From JANOGU01 sp964499865 (GTDB lineage: Bacteria > Pseudomonadota > Alphaproteobacteria > Rhodobacterales > Rhodobacteraceae), in assembly GCA_964499865.1 (NCBI GenBank), contig CAZCPY010000076.1:1-14732 (forward strand): a stretch of 14,732 nt of DNA, written 5' to 3'. The notes below the pieces were generated by a model that did no database searches, was not told where the DNA came from, and was given only the letters and a program-made list of their open reading frames with translations. Both the position numbers and the translations under genes were made by a program. Each line of letters begins with the position of its first letter. The stretch's first letter is position 1. Positions 5,911 to 13,499 of this stretch are shown in pieces.

Positions 5911-6900
5911 GTGGTCCCAGGCGATCCGCTGCCCGGTCGCACCCCCCATACCCCGGTGCTGCTCGACGCGCTTCTGGCCGCCGTGGGCCGCGTCGGCGGG
6001 CTGTGGCTGGACGGCACCTTCGGCGCGGGCGGCTATGCGCGGGGGCTGCTGGAGGCGGGGGCCGCCGAGGTCATCGGCATCGACCGCGATCCCCTGGCCG
6101 CGACCCATGCCGCGACGCTGGCAGCGGCGTTTCCGGGCCGCCTGCGGCTGGTGCGCGACACCTTCTCGAACCTCGCCGCCCATGCGCCGCGGCCGCTCGA
6201 CGGCGTGGTGCTGGACCTCGGCGTGTCCTCGATGCAGCTCGACACCGCGGAACGCGGGTTCAGCCTGCTCAGGGACGGCCCGCTCGACATGCGCATGTCG
6301 GGCGAGGGGCCCACGGCCGCCGATCTGGTCAACGGCGCGACCGAGGCCGCGCTGGCCGACATCATCCACCACTACGGCGAGGACCACGCCGCCCGCCGCA
6401 TCGCGCGCGCCATCGTCGCGGCACGCCCGATCCACGGCACGCTGCGGCTGGCCGAGGTCGTGGCCGCCGTCCTGCCGCGGCCCAAACCGGGGCAGAGCCA
6501 TCCCGCCACGCGCAGCTTCCAGGCCATCCGCATCGCCGTGAACGCCGAGTTTTCCGAGCTGGTGGAAGGGCTTGCCGGTGCCGAGGCGGCGCTGGCGCCG
6601 GGCGGGGCGCTGGCGGTCGTGACCTTCCATTCGCTCGAGGACCGCGTGGTCAAGCGCTTCCTCCACCAGGGCGCCGACGCGGGCACGGGCAACCGCCACG
6701 CCCCCGCCACCGCCGCCACCGCCCCCCGTTTCTCCCTGACCCCGCGCCGCGCCATCGCGCCGTCCGACGCCGAAATCGCCCGCAACCCGCGCGCGCGCTC
6801 GGCCAGGCTGCGCGTGGCCCGCCGCACCGACGCCCCCGCCCGCCGCCCCGACCCCGCCGCCTGGGGCGTGCCGCTGCTGCCTGCCGGAAGGACCCGATGA
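5911..6900 (+). CDS. rsmH: 16S rRNA (cytosine(1402)-N(4))-methyltransferase
   Basis: RsmH (MraW) uses S-adenosylmethionine to methylate N4 of C1402 in the decoding centre of 16S rRNA. The 329-residue product shows the family motifs in order: TPHTPVLLDALL near the N-terminus, DGTFGAGGY at 34-42 and GIDRDP at 56-61 for cofactor binding, VVLDLGVSSMQLD at 99-111, GPLDMRM at 123-129, and TFHSLEDR in the C-terminal half. The start is GTG at 5911, with GGAGG 9 bases upstream overlapping the end of mraZ. The TGA at 6898-6900 overlaps the start of ftsL, so translation is probably coupled. The C-terminal 30 residues are Arg/Pro/Ala-rich and unremarkable for the group. Confidence 0.97.
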   Translation: MVPGDPLPGRTPHTPVLLDALLAAVGRVGGLWLDGTFGAGGYARGLLEAGAAEVIGIDRDPLAATHAATLAAAFPGRLRLVRDTFSNLAAHAPRPLDGVVLDLGVSSMQLDTAERGFSLLRDGPLDMRMSGEGPTAADLVNGATEAALADIIHHYGEDHAARRIARAIVAARPIHGTLRLAEVVAAVLPRPKPGQSHPATRSFQAIRIAVNAEFSELVEGLAGAEAALAPGGALAVVTFHSLEDRVVKRFLHQGADAGTGNRHAPATAATAPRFSLTPRRAIAPSDAEIARNPRARSARLRVARRTDAPARRPDPAAWGVPLLPAGRTR

Positions 6901-7256
6901 TGCGCCCGCTGCTGTATCTTGCCACCGTGCTCGGCCTGATGGGCCTCGCCTTCTGGGCCTACCGCGAGAACTACGCGACCCAGGCGCAGCTGCGCGAAAT
7001 CTCGCGCCTGCGCGCCGAAATTGCCGACCTGTCCGAGGCGCTGTCGATGCAGCGCGCCGAATGGGCCTATCTCAACCGTCCCGAACGGCTGCGCGACCTG
7101 GTGGCGCTGAACTTCGACCGGGTACCGCTTCTGCCGCTCGATCCCCTGCAGTTCCAGTCCGTGGATCGCGTGTCCGACCCGCCGCCGCCTTCGGCGATCG
7201 ACGCGCCGGTCGATGTGTCCGGCACCCTGCCCCCGGCCGAGGAGGAGCCGCTGTGA
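6900..7256 (+). CDS. ftsL: Cell division protein FtsL
   Basis: Small bitopic inner-membrane divisome protein that works with FtsB/FtsQ to activate FtsW-FtsI. The product has 118 residues. A single membrane helix spans about residues 3-20 (LLYLATVLGLMGLAFWAY). A coiled-coil region (about 25-55) and the typical AEWAYLNRPERLRDL motif (53-67) follow, and the C-terminus is Pro/acidic-rich. ATG codons at 6897 and 6900 are adjacent. I prefer 6900 because GGAAGGA then has a spacing of 7 and the start overlaps the rsmH stop as TGATG. The other choice adds one Met. The TGA at 7254-7256 overlaps the ftsI GTG as GTGA. The gene is recognised by position, topology and the AEWAYLN motif. Confidence 0.93.
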   Translation: MRPLLYLATVLGLMGLAFWAYRENYATQAQLREISRLRAEIADLSEALSMQRAEWAYLNRPERLRDLVALNFDRVPLLPLDPLQFQSVDRVSDPPPPSAIDAPVDVSGTLPPAEEEPL

Positions 7257-9055
7257 CCGCCCGCGAACACCGCACCCCGCTGCGCCCGCTGGCCCGCATC
7301 CTGCGGGCGCGCGAGAAGGGCGAGAACCCCGACGCCATCGAGGGCGAGAACCTCGCCCGCCGCAACGAGGCGCAGCGGGACCGGTCGCGCCTGCGGGCCG
7401 AGGGGCGGCTGCTCGTGCTGTGCCTGTTCTTCGTGCTGGCCTTCGGGGCGGTGGCCGCGCGCATGGGCGCGCTGGCCGCCAGCCAGCCGGCCGAGCCCGT
7501 GTCCGAACGCAAGACGGCGCAGATCTTCAGCCAGCGCGCCGACATCCTGGACCGCAACGGTCGGCTTCTGGCGACAAACGTGCTGACCTATTCGCTCTAC
7601 GCCCATCCCCGCCAGATGGTCGACCCCGCCCGCGTGGCCAGGGAACTCGTCCGCATCTTCCCCGACATGAAGGAAGACGAGCTGCTGCGCCGCTTCACCG
7701 ACGGGCGGTCCTTCCTGTGGCTGCGCAAGGTGGTGGCGCCCGAACAGATGCAGGCGGTGTACGAGATCGGCGACCCGGGCCTGCTGTTCGGCCCGCGCGA
7801 GATGCGGCTTTACCCCAACGGGCGGCTGGCCGCCCATGTCCTCGGCGGCGCCTCCTTCGGCGCCGAAGGCGTGGCCTCGGCCGAGGTGATCGGCTCCGCG
7901 GGGGTGGAGGCGATGCTGGACGATCGCCTGCGCGACCCCGCGATGGTCGGCGTGCCGCTGGAACTGTCGATCGACCTGACGGTGCAGGCGGCGGTGGCCG
8001 AGGTGCTGGAAGGCGGCATGCTGATGATGAACGCCCGGGGCGCCGCCGCGATCCTGATGGACATCGCCACCGGCGAGGTGCTGGCGTTGGTCAGCCTGCC
8101 CGACTTCGATCCCAACGACCGCCCCAATCCGCCGGTCAAGGGCCAGGCGGCCGACAGCCCGCTGTTCAACCGCGCCATGCAGGGGGTCTACGAACTGGGC
8201 TCGACCTTCAAGATCTTCACCGCGGCGCAGGCGATGGAACTGGGCCTGCTAGGTCCCGATTCGCTGGTGGACGCGAACGCGCCGCTGCGCTGGGGCAAGT
8301 TCCTGATCCAGGAGTTCGAGGGCAAGAACTACGGCCCCAAGCTGTCGCTGACCGAGGTGATCGCCAAGTCGTCGAACGTCGGCACCGCGCGCACCGCGCT
8401 GATGATCGGGGCGGACCGGCAGAAGGCCTTCTTCGCCGCGCTCGGGCTTTTCGCGCCGACCACGCTGGAGCTGATCGAGGCCGCCAAGGCGCGGCCCCTG
8501 GTGCCCGCCAAATGGCCCGAGATCGTGACCATCACCACCTCCTACGGCCACGGCATTTCGGTCAGCCCGATGCACCTGGCCGCGGCCTATGGCGCCATCG
8601 GCAACGGCGGCGTGATGATCCCGCCGACGCTGCTGAAGCGGCAGGGTCCGGTGGCGGGCACGCGGGTGATGCGCGAAGAGGTGGCGGCGGCTGCGGTGTC
8701 GATGCTGCGGCAGGTGGTGCTGCGGGGCACCGCGTCCCTCGGCGAGGTCGAGGGCTACGAGGTCGCAGGCAAGACCGGCACCGCCGACAAGCCGCAGCCG
8801 ACGGGGGGCTACTACAAGGACAAGGTCATCAACACCTTCGCCTCGGTCTTCCCGGCATCGGATCCGAAATACGTGCTGGTCGTCACGCTGGACGAACCCG
8901 TCGACACCTCGGGCCCGGCGCCGCGGCGCACCGCGGGCTGGACGGCGGTTCCGGTGGCGGCGGAAATCGTGCGGCGCGCGGCGCCGCTCCTGGGCCTGCG
9001 CCCCCTTGCGGCGCCCCCGGAAGCCGCGCAGACGGCGTCCGTCGACGGCGACTAG
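7253..9055 (+). CDS. ftsI: Peptidoglycan D,D-transpeptidase FtsI (PBP3), septal
   Basis: Class B penicillin-binding protein that cross-links septal peptidoglycan together with the glycosyltransferase FtsW. The 600-residue product has a basic cytoplasmic N-terminus, one membrane helix at about 52-72 (LLVLCLFFVLAFGAVAARMG), a dimerisation/pedestal domain beginning with the RADILDRNGRLLA motif, and a C-terminal transpeptidase domain. The catalytic motifs are complete: STFK with nucleophile Ser317 and Lys320, SSN at 373-375, and KTGT at 507-510. The start GTG at 7253 overlaps the ftsL stop and has GGAGGAG just upstream. Ends with TAG at 9053-9055, 35 bases before murE. No truncation is seen. Confidence 0.97.
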   Translation: MTAREHRTPLRPLARILRAREKGENPDAIEGENLARRNEAQRDRSRLRAEGRLLVLCLFFVLAFGAVAARMGALAASQPAEPVSERKTAQIFSQRADILDRNGRLLATNVLTYSLYAHPRQMVDPARVARELVRIFPDMKEDELLRRFTDGRSFLWLRKVVAPEQMQAVYEIGDPGLLFGPREMRLYPNGRLAAHVLGGASFGAEGVASAEVIGSAGVEAMLDDRLRDPAMVGVPLELSIDLTVQAAVAEVLEGGMLMMNARGAAAILMDIATGEVLALVSLPDFDPNDRPNPPVKGQAADSPLFNRAMQGVYELGSTFKIFTAAQAMELGLLGPDSLVDANAPLRWGKFLIQEFEGKNYGPKLSLTEVIAKSSNVGTARTALMIGADRQKAFFAALGLFAPTTLELIEAAKARPLVPAKWPEIVTITTSYGHGISVSPMHLAAAYGAIGNGGVMIPPTLLKRQGPVAGTRVMREEVAAAAVSMLRQVVLRGTASLGEVEGYEVAGKTGTADKPQPTGGYYKDKVINTFASVFPASDPKYVLVVTLDEPVDTSGPAPRRTAGWTAVPVAAEIVRRAAPLLGLRPLAAPPEAAQTASVDGD

Positions 9056-9073
9056 GGGCGCGCGCGAGAGGAC

Positions 9074-9091
9074 GGGGCAGGGGCAGGGGCA
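9074..9091 (+). repeat. Three tandem GGGGCA hexamers abutting the murE start codon
   Basis: GGGGCA is repeated three times without mismatch, and the last A is the first base of the murE ATG. It forms the only purine-rich sequence close enough to serve as ribosome-binding site. Slippage in this tract would change the number of G-runs before the start without touching the reading frame. Confidence 0.55.
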
Positions 9092-10557
9092 TGGGCAAGG
9101 GAACGGCATCGCTGGGGCTTCCGGGGCCGGACGTGGCGCTGTCGGGGCTGACGGCGGACAGCCGGAGCGTGGCCCCCGGCATGCTGTTCGCAGCCCTTCC
9201 CGGCACCCGCGTGCACGGCGCCGCCCACGTCGCCGCGGCGCTGGAGCGCGGCGCCGCAGCGGTCCTGACGGACGCCGAGGGCGCCCGGATGTGCCGCGCC
9301 GGGGTCGCGGCCAAGGGCGCGGCGCTGGTCGTGGCCGAAGACGCGCGCGAGGCGCTGGCGCGCGCCGCCGCCCTGTGGTTCGGCGCCCAGCCCGCCACCG
9401 TGGTCGCGGTGACGGGCACCAACGGCAAGACCTCGGTCGCGACCTTCACCCGCCAGGTGTGGCAGGCGCTGGGGCATGCCGCGATCAACATCGGCACGAC
9501 CGGGGTGGAAGGCGACTGGGCCGCCCCCTCCGCCCATACCACGCCCGACGCGATCACCTTGCAGCGGATGCTGGCCGGGGCCGCGGCCGGGGGCGTGACC
9601 CATGCGGCGATGGAGGCCTCGTCGCACGGGCTCGACCAGCGGCGTCTGGACGGCGTGCAGCTCCGGGCCGCGGCCTTCACCAACCTGACGCAGGACCACC
9701 TCGACTACCACGGCACGATGGAGGCCTACTTCGCCGCCAAGGCCGCGCTCTTCGACCGCCTGCTGCCGCCCGAAGCCTGCGCGGTCGTGAACATCGACGA
9801 TCCCCGCGGCGATGAGATCTGCCTGATCGCCGTCGCCCGCGGCCAGAGGCTGATCCGCGTCGGCCGCGGCAAGGGCGCCGACCTGCGGCTGACAGACCAG
9901 CGGTTCGACGCGGACGGCCAGTGGCTGCGGTTCCACTGGAATGGCCGGGCCGAACAGGTGCGGCTGGGGCTGGTGGGCGGCTTTCAGGCCCTGAACGCGC
10001 TGACCGCGGCGGGACTTGCCATCGGCGCGGGCGCGCCCGCGGCGGACGTCTTGCGCGCCCTGCCGCGGCTTTCGGGCGTGCGCGGGCGGATGCAGCGGGT
10101 GGCGACACGCAGCAACGGCGCGCAGGTCTTCGTCGACTACGCCCATACGCCCGACGCGGTGGAAACCGCGCTCCGCGCGCTGCGCCCGCATGTGGCAGGC
10201 CGCATCGTCATCGTGCTGGGCGCGGGCGGCGACCGCGACCGCACCAAGCGGCCCCTGATGGGCGCCGCCGCTGCCGCCCATGCGGATGTGGTCTTCGTCA
10301 CCGACGACAACCCCCGCACCGAGGACGCCGCGACGATCCGCGCCGCGATCCTGGCCGCGGCCCCCGAGGCGACCGAGGTCCCCGACCGCGCCGAGGCGAT
10401 CCTGCGCGCCGTCGACGCCCTCCTGCCGGGAGACGCGCTGATGATCGCGGGCAAGGGGCACGAGACGGGCCAGATCGTCGGCACCGACATCCTGCCCTTC
10501 GACGACGCCGAACAGGCCTCCATCGCCGTGGCCGCGCTCGACGGGGTGATGCCGTGA
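9091..10557 (+). CDS. murE: UDP-N-acetylmuramoyl-L-alanyl-D-glutamate--2,6-diaminopimelate ligase
   Basis: Cytosolic ATP-dependent ligase that adds the third amino acid to the peptidoglycan stem peptide. The 488-residue product follows the three-domain Mur layout. An N-terminal UDP-substrate domain (LTADSRSVAPGMLFAALPG) comes first. The central ATPase domain has the P-loop TGTNGKT at 108-114, NIGTTG, TTPDAITLQRML and TNLTQDHLDYHGTM. The C-terminal domain has FVDYAHTPDA, GAGGDRDRTKRP and the DNPR motif at 406-409. DNPR marks meso-diaminopimelate as substrate, as expected for a Gram-negative. The start ATG at 9091 is supported by family homology (the first domain begins within 20 residues). Unlike its neighbours upstream, murE is not directly joined to the next gene: about 195 bases of repetitive sequence precede murF. 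Confidence 0.97.
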   Translation: MGKGTASLGLPGPDVALSGLTADSRSVAPGMLFAALPGTRVHGAAHVAAALERGAAAVLTDAEGARMCRAGVAAKGAALVVAEDAREALARAAALWFGAQPATVVAVTGTNGKTSVATFTRQVWQALGHAAINIGTTGVEGDWAAPSAHTTPDAITLQRMLAGAAAGGVTHAAMEASSHGLDQRRLDGVQLRAAAFTNLTQDHLDYHGTMEAYFAAKAALFDRLLPPEACAVVNIDDPRGDEICLIAVARGQRLIRVGRGKGADLRLTDQRFDADGQWLRFHWNGRAEQVRLGLVGGFQALNALTAAGLAIGAGAPAADVLRALPRLSGVRGRMQRVATRSNGAQVFVDYAHTPDAVETALRALRPHVAGRIVIVLGAGGDRDRTKRPLMGAAAAAHADVVFVTDDNPRTEDAATIRAAILAAAPEATEVPDRAEAILRAVDALLPGDALMIAGKGHETGQIVGTDILPFDDAEQASIAVAALDGVMP

Positions 10558-10757
10558 CCGCCCCTGCTGCTTCATCTCTTCGCAAATATCCCACGGGGGG
10601 TGCGGGGGGTGTGAAACCCCCCGCTGCGACGCCCGCCAAAGGGCGCAGCGGCCGCGCCTCAGGTCCCGGCAAATTCCTTGAAGAAAGGAATTTGCAAATT
10701 TCTTTCTTCAAGAAATTTGTCCTTCCCCGCCCGGACGGCTTGCGGAGGACGGCGTGA
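10554..10757 (+). CDS. Doubtful 67-codon frame linking murE to murF through the repeat element
   Basis: A frame opens with GTG at 10554, overlapping the murE stop as GTGA, and closes with TGA at 10755-10757, overlapping the murF GTG as GTGA. Its product has no recognisable domain and simply translates the REP-like and palindromic sequences: a KYPTGGAGGV part, then a K/E/F-rich part such as FLEERNLQISFFKKF. A GTGA overlap is easily produced by chance when a codon ending in G precedes TGA, so I treat this as a possible translational relay to murF and not as an established gene. Confidence 0.2.
   Translation: MTAPAASSLRKYPTGGAGGVKPPAATPAKGRSGRASGPGKFLEERNLQISFFKKFVLPRPDGLRRTA
10579..10649. repeat. 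REP-like element with G/C-rich hairpins between murE and murF
   Basis: The stretch begins with TTCGCAAATATCCC and contains an 8-bp perfect stem, GCGGGGGG (10602-10609) with CCCCCCGC (10617-10624). An imperfect stem follows, with CTGCG (10624-10628) opposite CGCAG (10644-10648). From memory, very similar intergenic sequences recur in Rhodobacterales genomes, so this is likely a dispersed extragenic repeat. Copy number cannot be judged here. Confidence 0.6.
10669..10720. repeat. AT-rich double hairpin / 50-base near-perfect palindrome
   Basis: Two hairpins stand side by side. The first pairs GCAAATTCCTT (10669-10679) with AAGGAATTTGC (10685-10695). The second pairs CAAATTTCTT (10695-10704) with AAGAAATTTG (10710-10719). 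Each has a 5-base loop, GAAGA and TCTTC, and the loops are complementary. The two halves are also inverted repeats of one another, 25 bases each with two differences, so the RNA could fold as two hairpins or one long one. The low GC content stands out sharply from its surroundings. Confidence 0.75.
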
Positions 10758-12190
10758 GCCTCTGGACCGCCTCTGACGCCGCCGCCGCCACCGGCGGCAC
10801 GACGACCGCCGACTGGGCCGCCACCGGCGTTTCCATCGACACCCGCACGCTTGCCGCGGGCGACCTGTTCGCGGCCCTCGGCGCGGCCCGGGACGGCCAC
10901 GACTTCGTCGCCGCGGCGCTGGCCGCGGGGGCGGCGGCGGCGATGGTCAGCCGCATCCCCGAGGGCCTGCCCCCGGGTGCGCCGCTGCTCCTCGTGCCCG
11001 ACGTGCTGTCCGGGCTTCAGGCGCTGGGCGCCGCGGCACGGGCGCGCGTCAGGGGAAAGGTCGTGGGCGTCACCGGATCGGCGGGCAAGACCTCGACCAA
11101 GGAGATGATGCGCGTGACCTTCGCCGGCCAGGGCGCGACCCATGCCGCGGCGGCCAGCTACAACAACCACTGGGGCGTGCCGCTGACGCTGGCGCGGATG
11201 CCCGCCGACACCGACTTTGCGGTGATCGAGATCGGCATGAACCACGCGGGCGAGATCGCGCCGCTGGCGCGCCTCGCGCGGCTCGACGTGGCCGTCATCA
11301 CCACCATCGCCGCCGCGCATCTTGAGGCGCTGGGCTCGCTCGAGGCCATCGCCGTCGAAAAGGCCTCGATCATCGACGGCCTGGTCCCCGGGGGCGTCGC
11401 GATCCTGCCGGGCGACCTGCCGCAGTCGCCGATCCTGCTGGCCCGCGCGGCCGGGGCCGGGGTGCGCGTCGTCACCTTCGGCACGGGTGCCGTCGACTAC
11501 GTGCTGGAGGGCGTGACCGTCACGCCCGACGCCACCATCGTGCAGGCCCGCCACCGGGGCCAGCCGCGGCTGTTCAAGGTGCGCTCGCCCGGGCGCCATT
11601 TCGCGGGCAATGCGCTGGCGACGCTGGCCGCGGCCGACGCGCTGGGGCTCGATCCCGACATCGCCGCCTGCGACCTCGGCCGCTGGGCCCCACCGCCGGG
11701 GCGCGGCACGCGCGAGCGCATCCTGCTCGACCCGGTGGAGGAGACCGCCTTCGACCTGATCGACGACGCCTTCAACGCCAACCCCGCCTCGATGGCGGCG
11801 GGGCTCGAGGTGCTGGCGGCCTGCCAGCCGCAGGACGACGTGGGCCGCGTGGGCCGCGGGCGGCGGATCGCGATCCTGGGCGACATGCTGGAACTGGGGC
11901 CGACCGAACTGGCGCTGCACGCAGGTCTCGCCGACCTGCCGGGGATGGCCGCGGTCAATGTCGTCCATTGCGTGGGGCCGCGGATGCGGGCCCTGCATGC
12001 CGCCCTGCCGCGGGCACAGCGGGGAGAATGGGTCGCGCGCGCCGAGGATCTGGCGCCCCGCGCGCGCGGGCTGGTCGATGCGGGCGACATCCTGCTGGTC
12101 AAGGGGTCCAAGGGGTCGAAGGTCAGTCTGGTGGTTGACGCCCTGCGCAAACTGGGGCAGGCCGCGCCACCCGGCGCGGGGGCGGAGTGA
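10754..12190 (+). CDS. murF: UDP-N-acetylmuramoyl-tripeptide--D-alanyl-D-alanine ligase
   Basis: Cytosolic Mur ligase that adds D-Ala-D-Ala to finish UDP-MurNAc-pentapeptide. The 478-residue product has an N-terminal domain with VSIDTRTLAAGDLFAALG, a P-loop VTGSAGKTSTKE (TGSAGKT at 107-113), ASYNNHWGVPLTL, and the MurF-type VIEIGMNHAGEI. The C-terminal domain has DDAFNANPASM and ILGDMLELG. The start is GTG at 10754, with GGAGG 5 bases upstream just after the repeat element. It was chosen because family homology begins immediately (MSLWTASDAAAATGG). This ribosome-binding site lies outside the hairpins, so the gene can be translated independently of murE. Ends with TGA at 12188-12190, 44 bases before the preferred mraY start. 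Confidence 0.97.
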   Translation: MSLWTASDAAAATGGTTTADWAATGVSIDTRTLAAGDLFAALGAARDGHDFVAAALAAGAAAAMVSRIPEGLPPGAPLLLVPDVLSGLQALGAAARARVRGKVVGVTGSAGKTSTKEMMRVTFAGQGATHAAAASYNNHWGVPLTLARMPADTDFAVIEIGMNHAGEIAPLARLARLDVAVITTIAAAHLEALGSLEAIAVEKASIIDGLVPGGVAILPGDLPQSPILLARAAGAGVRVVTFGTGAVDYVLEGVTVTPDATIVQARHRGQPRLFKVRSPGRHFAGNALATLAAADALGLDPDIAACDLGRWAPPPGRGTRERILLDPVEETAFDLIDDAFNANPASMAAGLEVLAACQPQDDVGRVGRGRRIAILGDMLELGPTELALHAGLADLPGMAAVNVVHCVGPRMRALHAALPRAQRGEWVARAEDLAPRARGLVDAGDILLVKGSKGSKVSLVVDALRKLGQAAPPGAGAE

Positions 12191-12234
12191 TCCCGGCGGC
12201 AAGACCGGGAATGGCGACAGGGGGGCATGGGGCG

Positions 12235-13320
12235 ATGCTGTACTGGCTGACGGAACTGTCCACGGACGGGGGCGATGTGTTCAACCTCTTCCGCTACATC
12301 ACCCTGCGCGCCGGGGGCGCGTTCCTGACCTCGCTGGTCTTCGGCTTCATGTTCGGCCGCCCGCTGATCGAGATGCTGCGCCGCCGGCAGGGCAAGGGCC
12401 AGCCGATCCGCGACGACGGCCCGGCGAGCCATGTCGCCAAGGCCGGCACGCCCACGATGGGGGGCCTGCTGATCCTGTCGGCGCTGATCCTGTCCACGCT
12501 GCTCTGGGCGCGGCTCGACAACCCTTATGTCTGGATCGTGCTTCTGGTGACGCTGGCCTTCGGGCTGATCGGCTTTGCCGACGACTACAAGAAGGTCACC
12601 AAGCAGAACGTCAAGGGCGTCTCGTCGCGCACGCGGTTCCTGCTGGGCCTGGCCATCGCCGCGGTCGCGGTCCTTGCCGCGTCGGCGTTCCATCCCGCCG
12701 ACCTGACCAACCGGCTGGCGATTCCGGTGTTCAAGGACGTGCTTCTGAACCTCGGCTGGTTCTACGTCCCCTTCGGCATGGTGGTGATCGTCGGTGCGGC
12801 CAATGCGGTCAACCTGACCGACGGGCTGGACGGGCTGGCGATCATGCCGGTGATGATCGCCGCCGGGACGCTGGGCGTGATCGCCTATGTCGTCGGCAAT
12901 TCCAACTTCACCGAATACCTGGGCGTCCACTTCGTGCCCGGCACCGGCGAGCTTCTGGTCTTCACCTCTGCCCTCATCGGCGGCGGCCTGGGTTTCCTGT
13001 GGTACAACGCACCCCCGGCGGCCGTGTTCATGGGCGACACCGGGTCGCTCGCCCTTGGCGGCGCGCTCGGGGCCATCGCCGTCAGCACCAAGCACGAGAT
13101 CGTGCTGGCCATCGTCGGCGGGCTGTTCGTGCTGGAGGCGATGTCGGTCATCATCCAGGTCGTCCATTTCAAGCGCACCGGCAGGCGCGTCTTCCTGATG
13201 GCGCCGATCCATCACCACTTCGAAAAGAAGGGCTGGGCCGAGCCGCAGATCGTCATCCGCTTCTGGATCATCAGCCTGATCCTGGCGCTGGTCGGGCTGG
13301 CGACGCTGAAGGTGCGCTGA
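12235..13320 (+). CDS. mraY: Phospho-N-acetylmuramoyl-pentapeptide-transferase
   Basis: Integral inner-membrane enzyme that moves phospho-MurNAc-pentapeptide from UDP to undecaprenyl phosphate, forming lipid I. The 361-residue product has about ten membrane helices. It carries the family signatures GKGQPIRDDGP near 53-63, KAGTPTMGGLLI at 69-80, FADDYKKVT with Asp116 and Asp117, NLTDGLDGLA with Asp196 and Asp199, FMGDTGSLALG, and PIHHHFEKKGW at 324-334. The start ATG at 12235 matches the conserved N-terminus MLYWLTELS and has a G-run 9 bases upstream. GTG at 12187, overlapping the murF stop as GTGA, and ATG at 12211 are in-frame alternatives that would add 16 and 8 residues of low-complexity sequence. 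Last visible gene of the dcw block; murD does not follow. Confidence 0.97.
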   Translation: MLYWLTELSTDGGDVFNLFRYITLRAGGAFLTSLVFGFMFGRPLIEMLRRRQGKGQPIRDDGPASHVAKAGTPTMGGLLILSALILSTLLWARLDNPYVWIVLLVTLAFGLIGFADDYKKVTKQNVKGVSSRTRFLLGLAIAAVAVLAASAFHPADLTNRLAIPVFKDVLLNLGWFYVPFGMVVIVGAANAVNLTDGLDGLAIMPVMIAAGTLGVIAYVVGNSNFTEYLGVHFVPGTGELLVFTSALIGGGLGFLWYNAPPAAVFMGDTGSLALGGALGAIAVSTKHEIVLAIVGGLFVLEAMSVIIQVVHFKRTGRRVFLMAPIHHHFEKKGWAEPQIVIRFWIISLILALVGLATLKVR

Positions 13321-13350
13321 GGCGCAGGCGCGGATCCCGCCGGCAACCGC

Positions 13351-13374
13351 GCCCCGGCCCCGAGCCGGGGCTTG
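13351..13374 (+). terminator. G/C-rich hairpin after mraY, probable terminator or REP-like element
   Basis: A perfect 8-bp stem, GCCCCGGC (13351-13358) with GCCGGGGC (13364-13371), has a 5-base loop and is followed by TTGTCCC, about 30 bases after the mraY stop. The T-tract is poor, so termination may be partial. Similar CCCCGGC...GCCGGGG hairpins are also frequent dispersed elements in high-GC alphaproteobacteria. Confidence 0.5.
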
Positions 13375-13428
13375 TCCCTCGGCTGGCGCCCCGCGGGGCC
13401 GGCGGGCCCGTGCAAGTGGTTGCAGAGC

Positions 13429-13457
13429 TTGCCCGCCGCCGCCGTTCCGGCTAGGCC
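13429..13457 (+). promoter_or_regulatory. Candidate promoter for ispH
   Basis: TTGCCC (13429-13434) is followed after 17 bases by TAGGCC (13452-13457), a pairing acceptable for a Rhodobacterales housekeeping promoter, where the TTG of the -35 is best conserved. It would give a leader of about 35-40 bases before the ispH ATG. Together with the hairpin just upstream it suggests ispH is transcribed separately from mraY. Confidence 0.4.
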
Positions 13458-13499
13458 CACGGCACCGCCCAACGCCTGCCCCAGAGGACACCGCGCCCC

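Noticed and set aside
9052..10575. Long minus-strand open frame opposite murE (and similar ones opposite ftsI, murF and mraY)
   Set aside because: Shadow frames of high-GC coding sequence; the sense products are complete, recognised enzymes.
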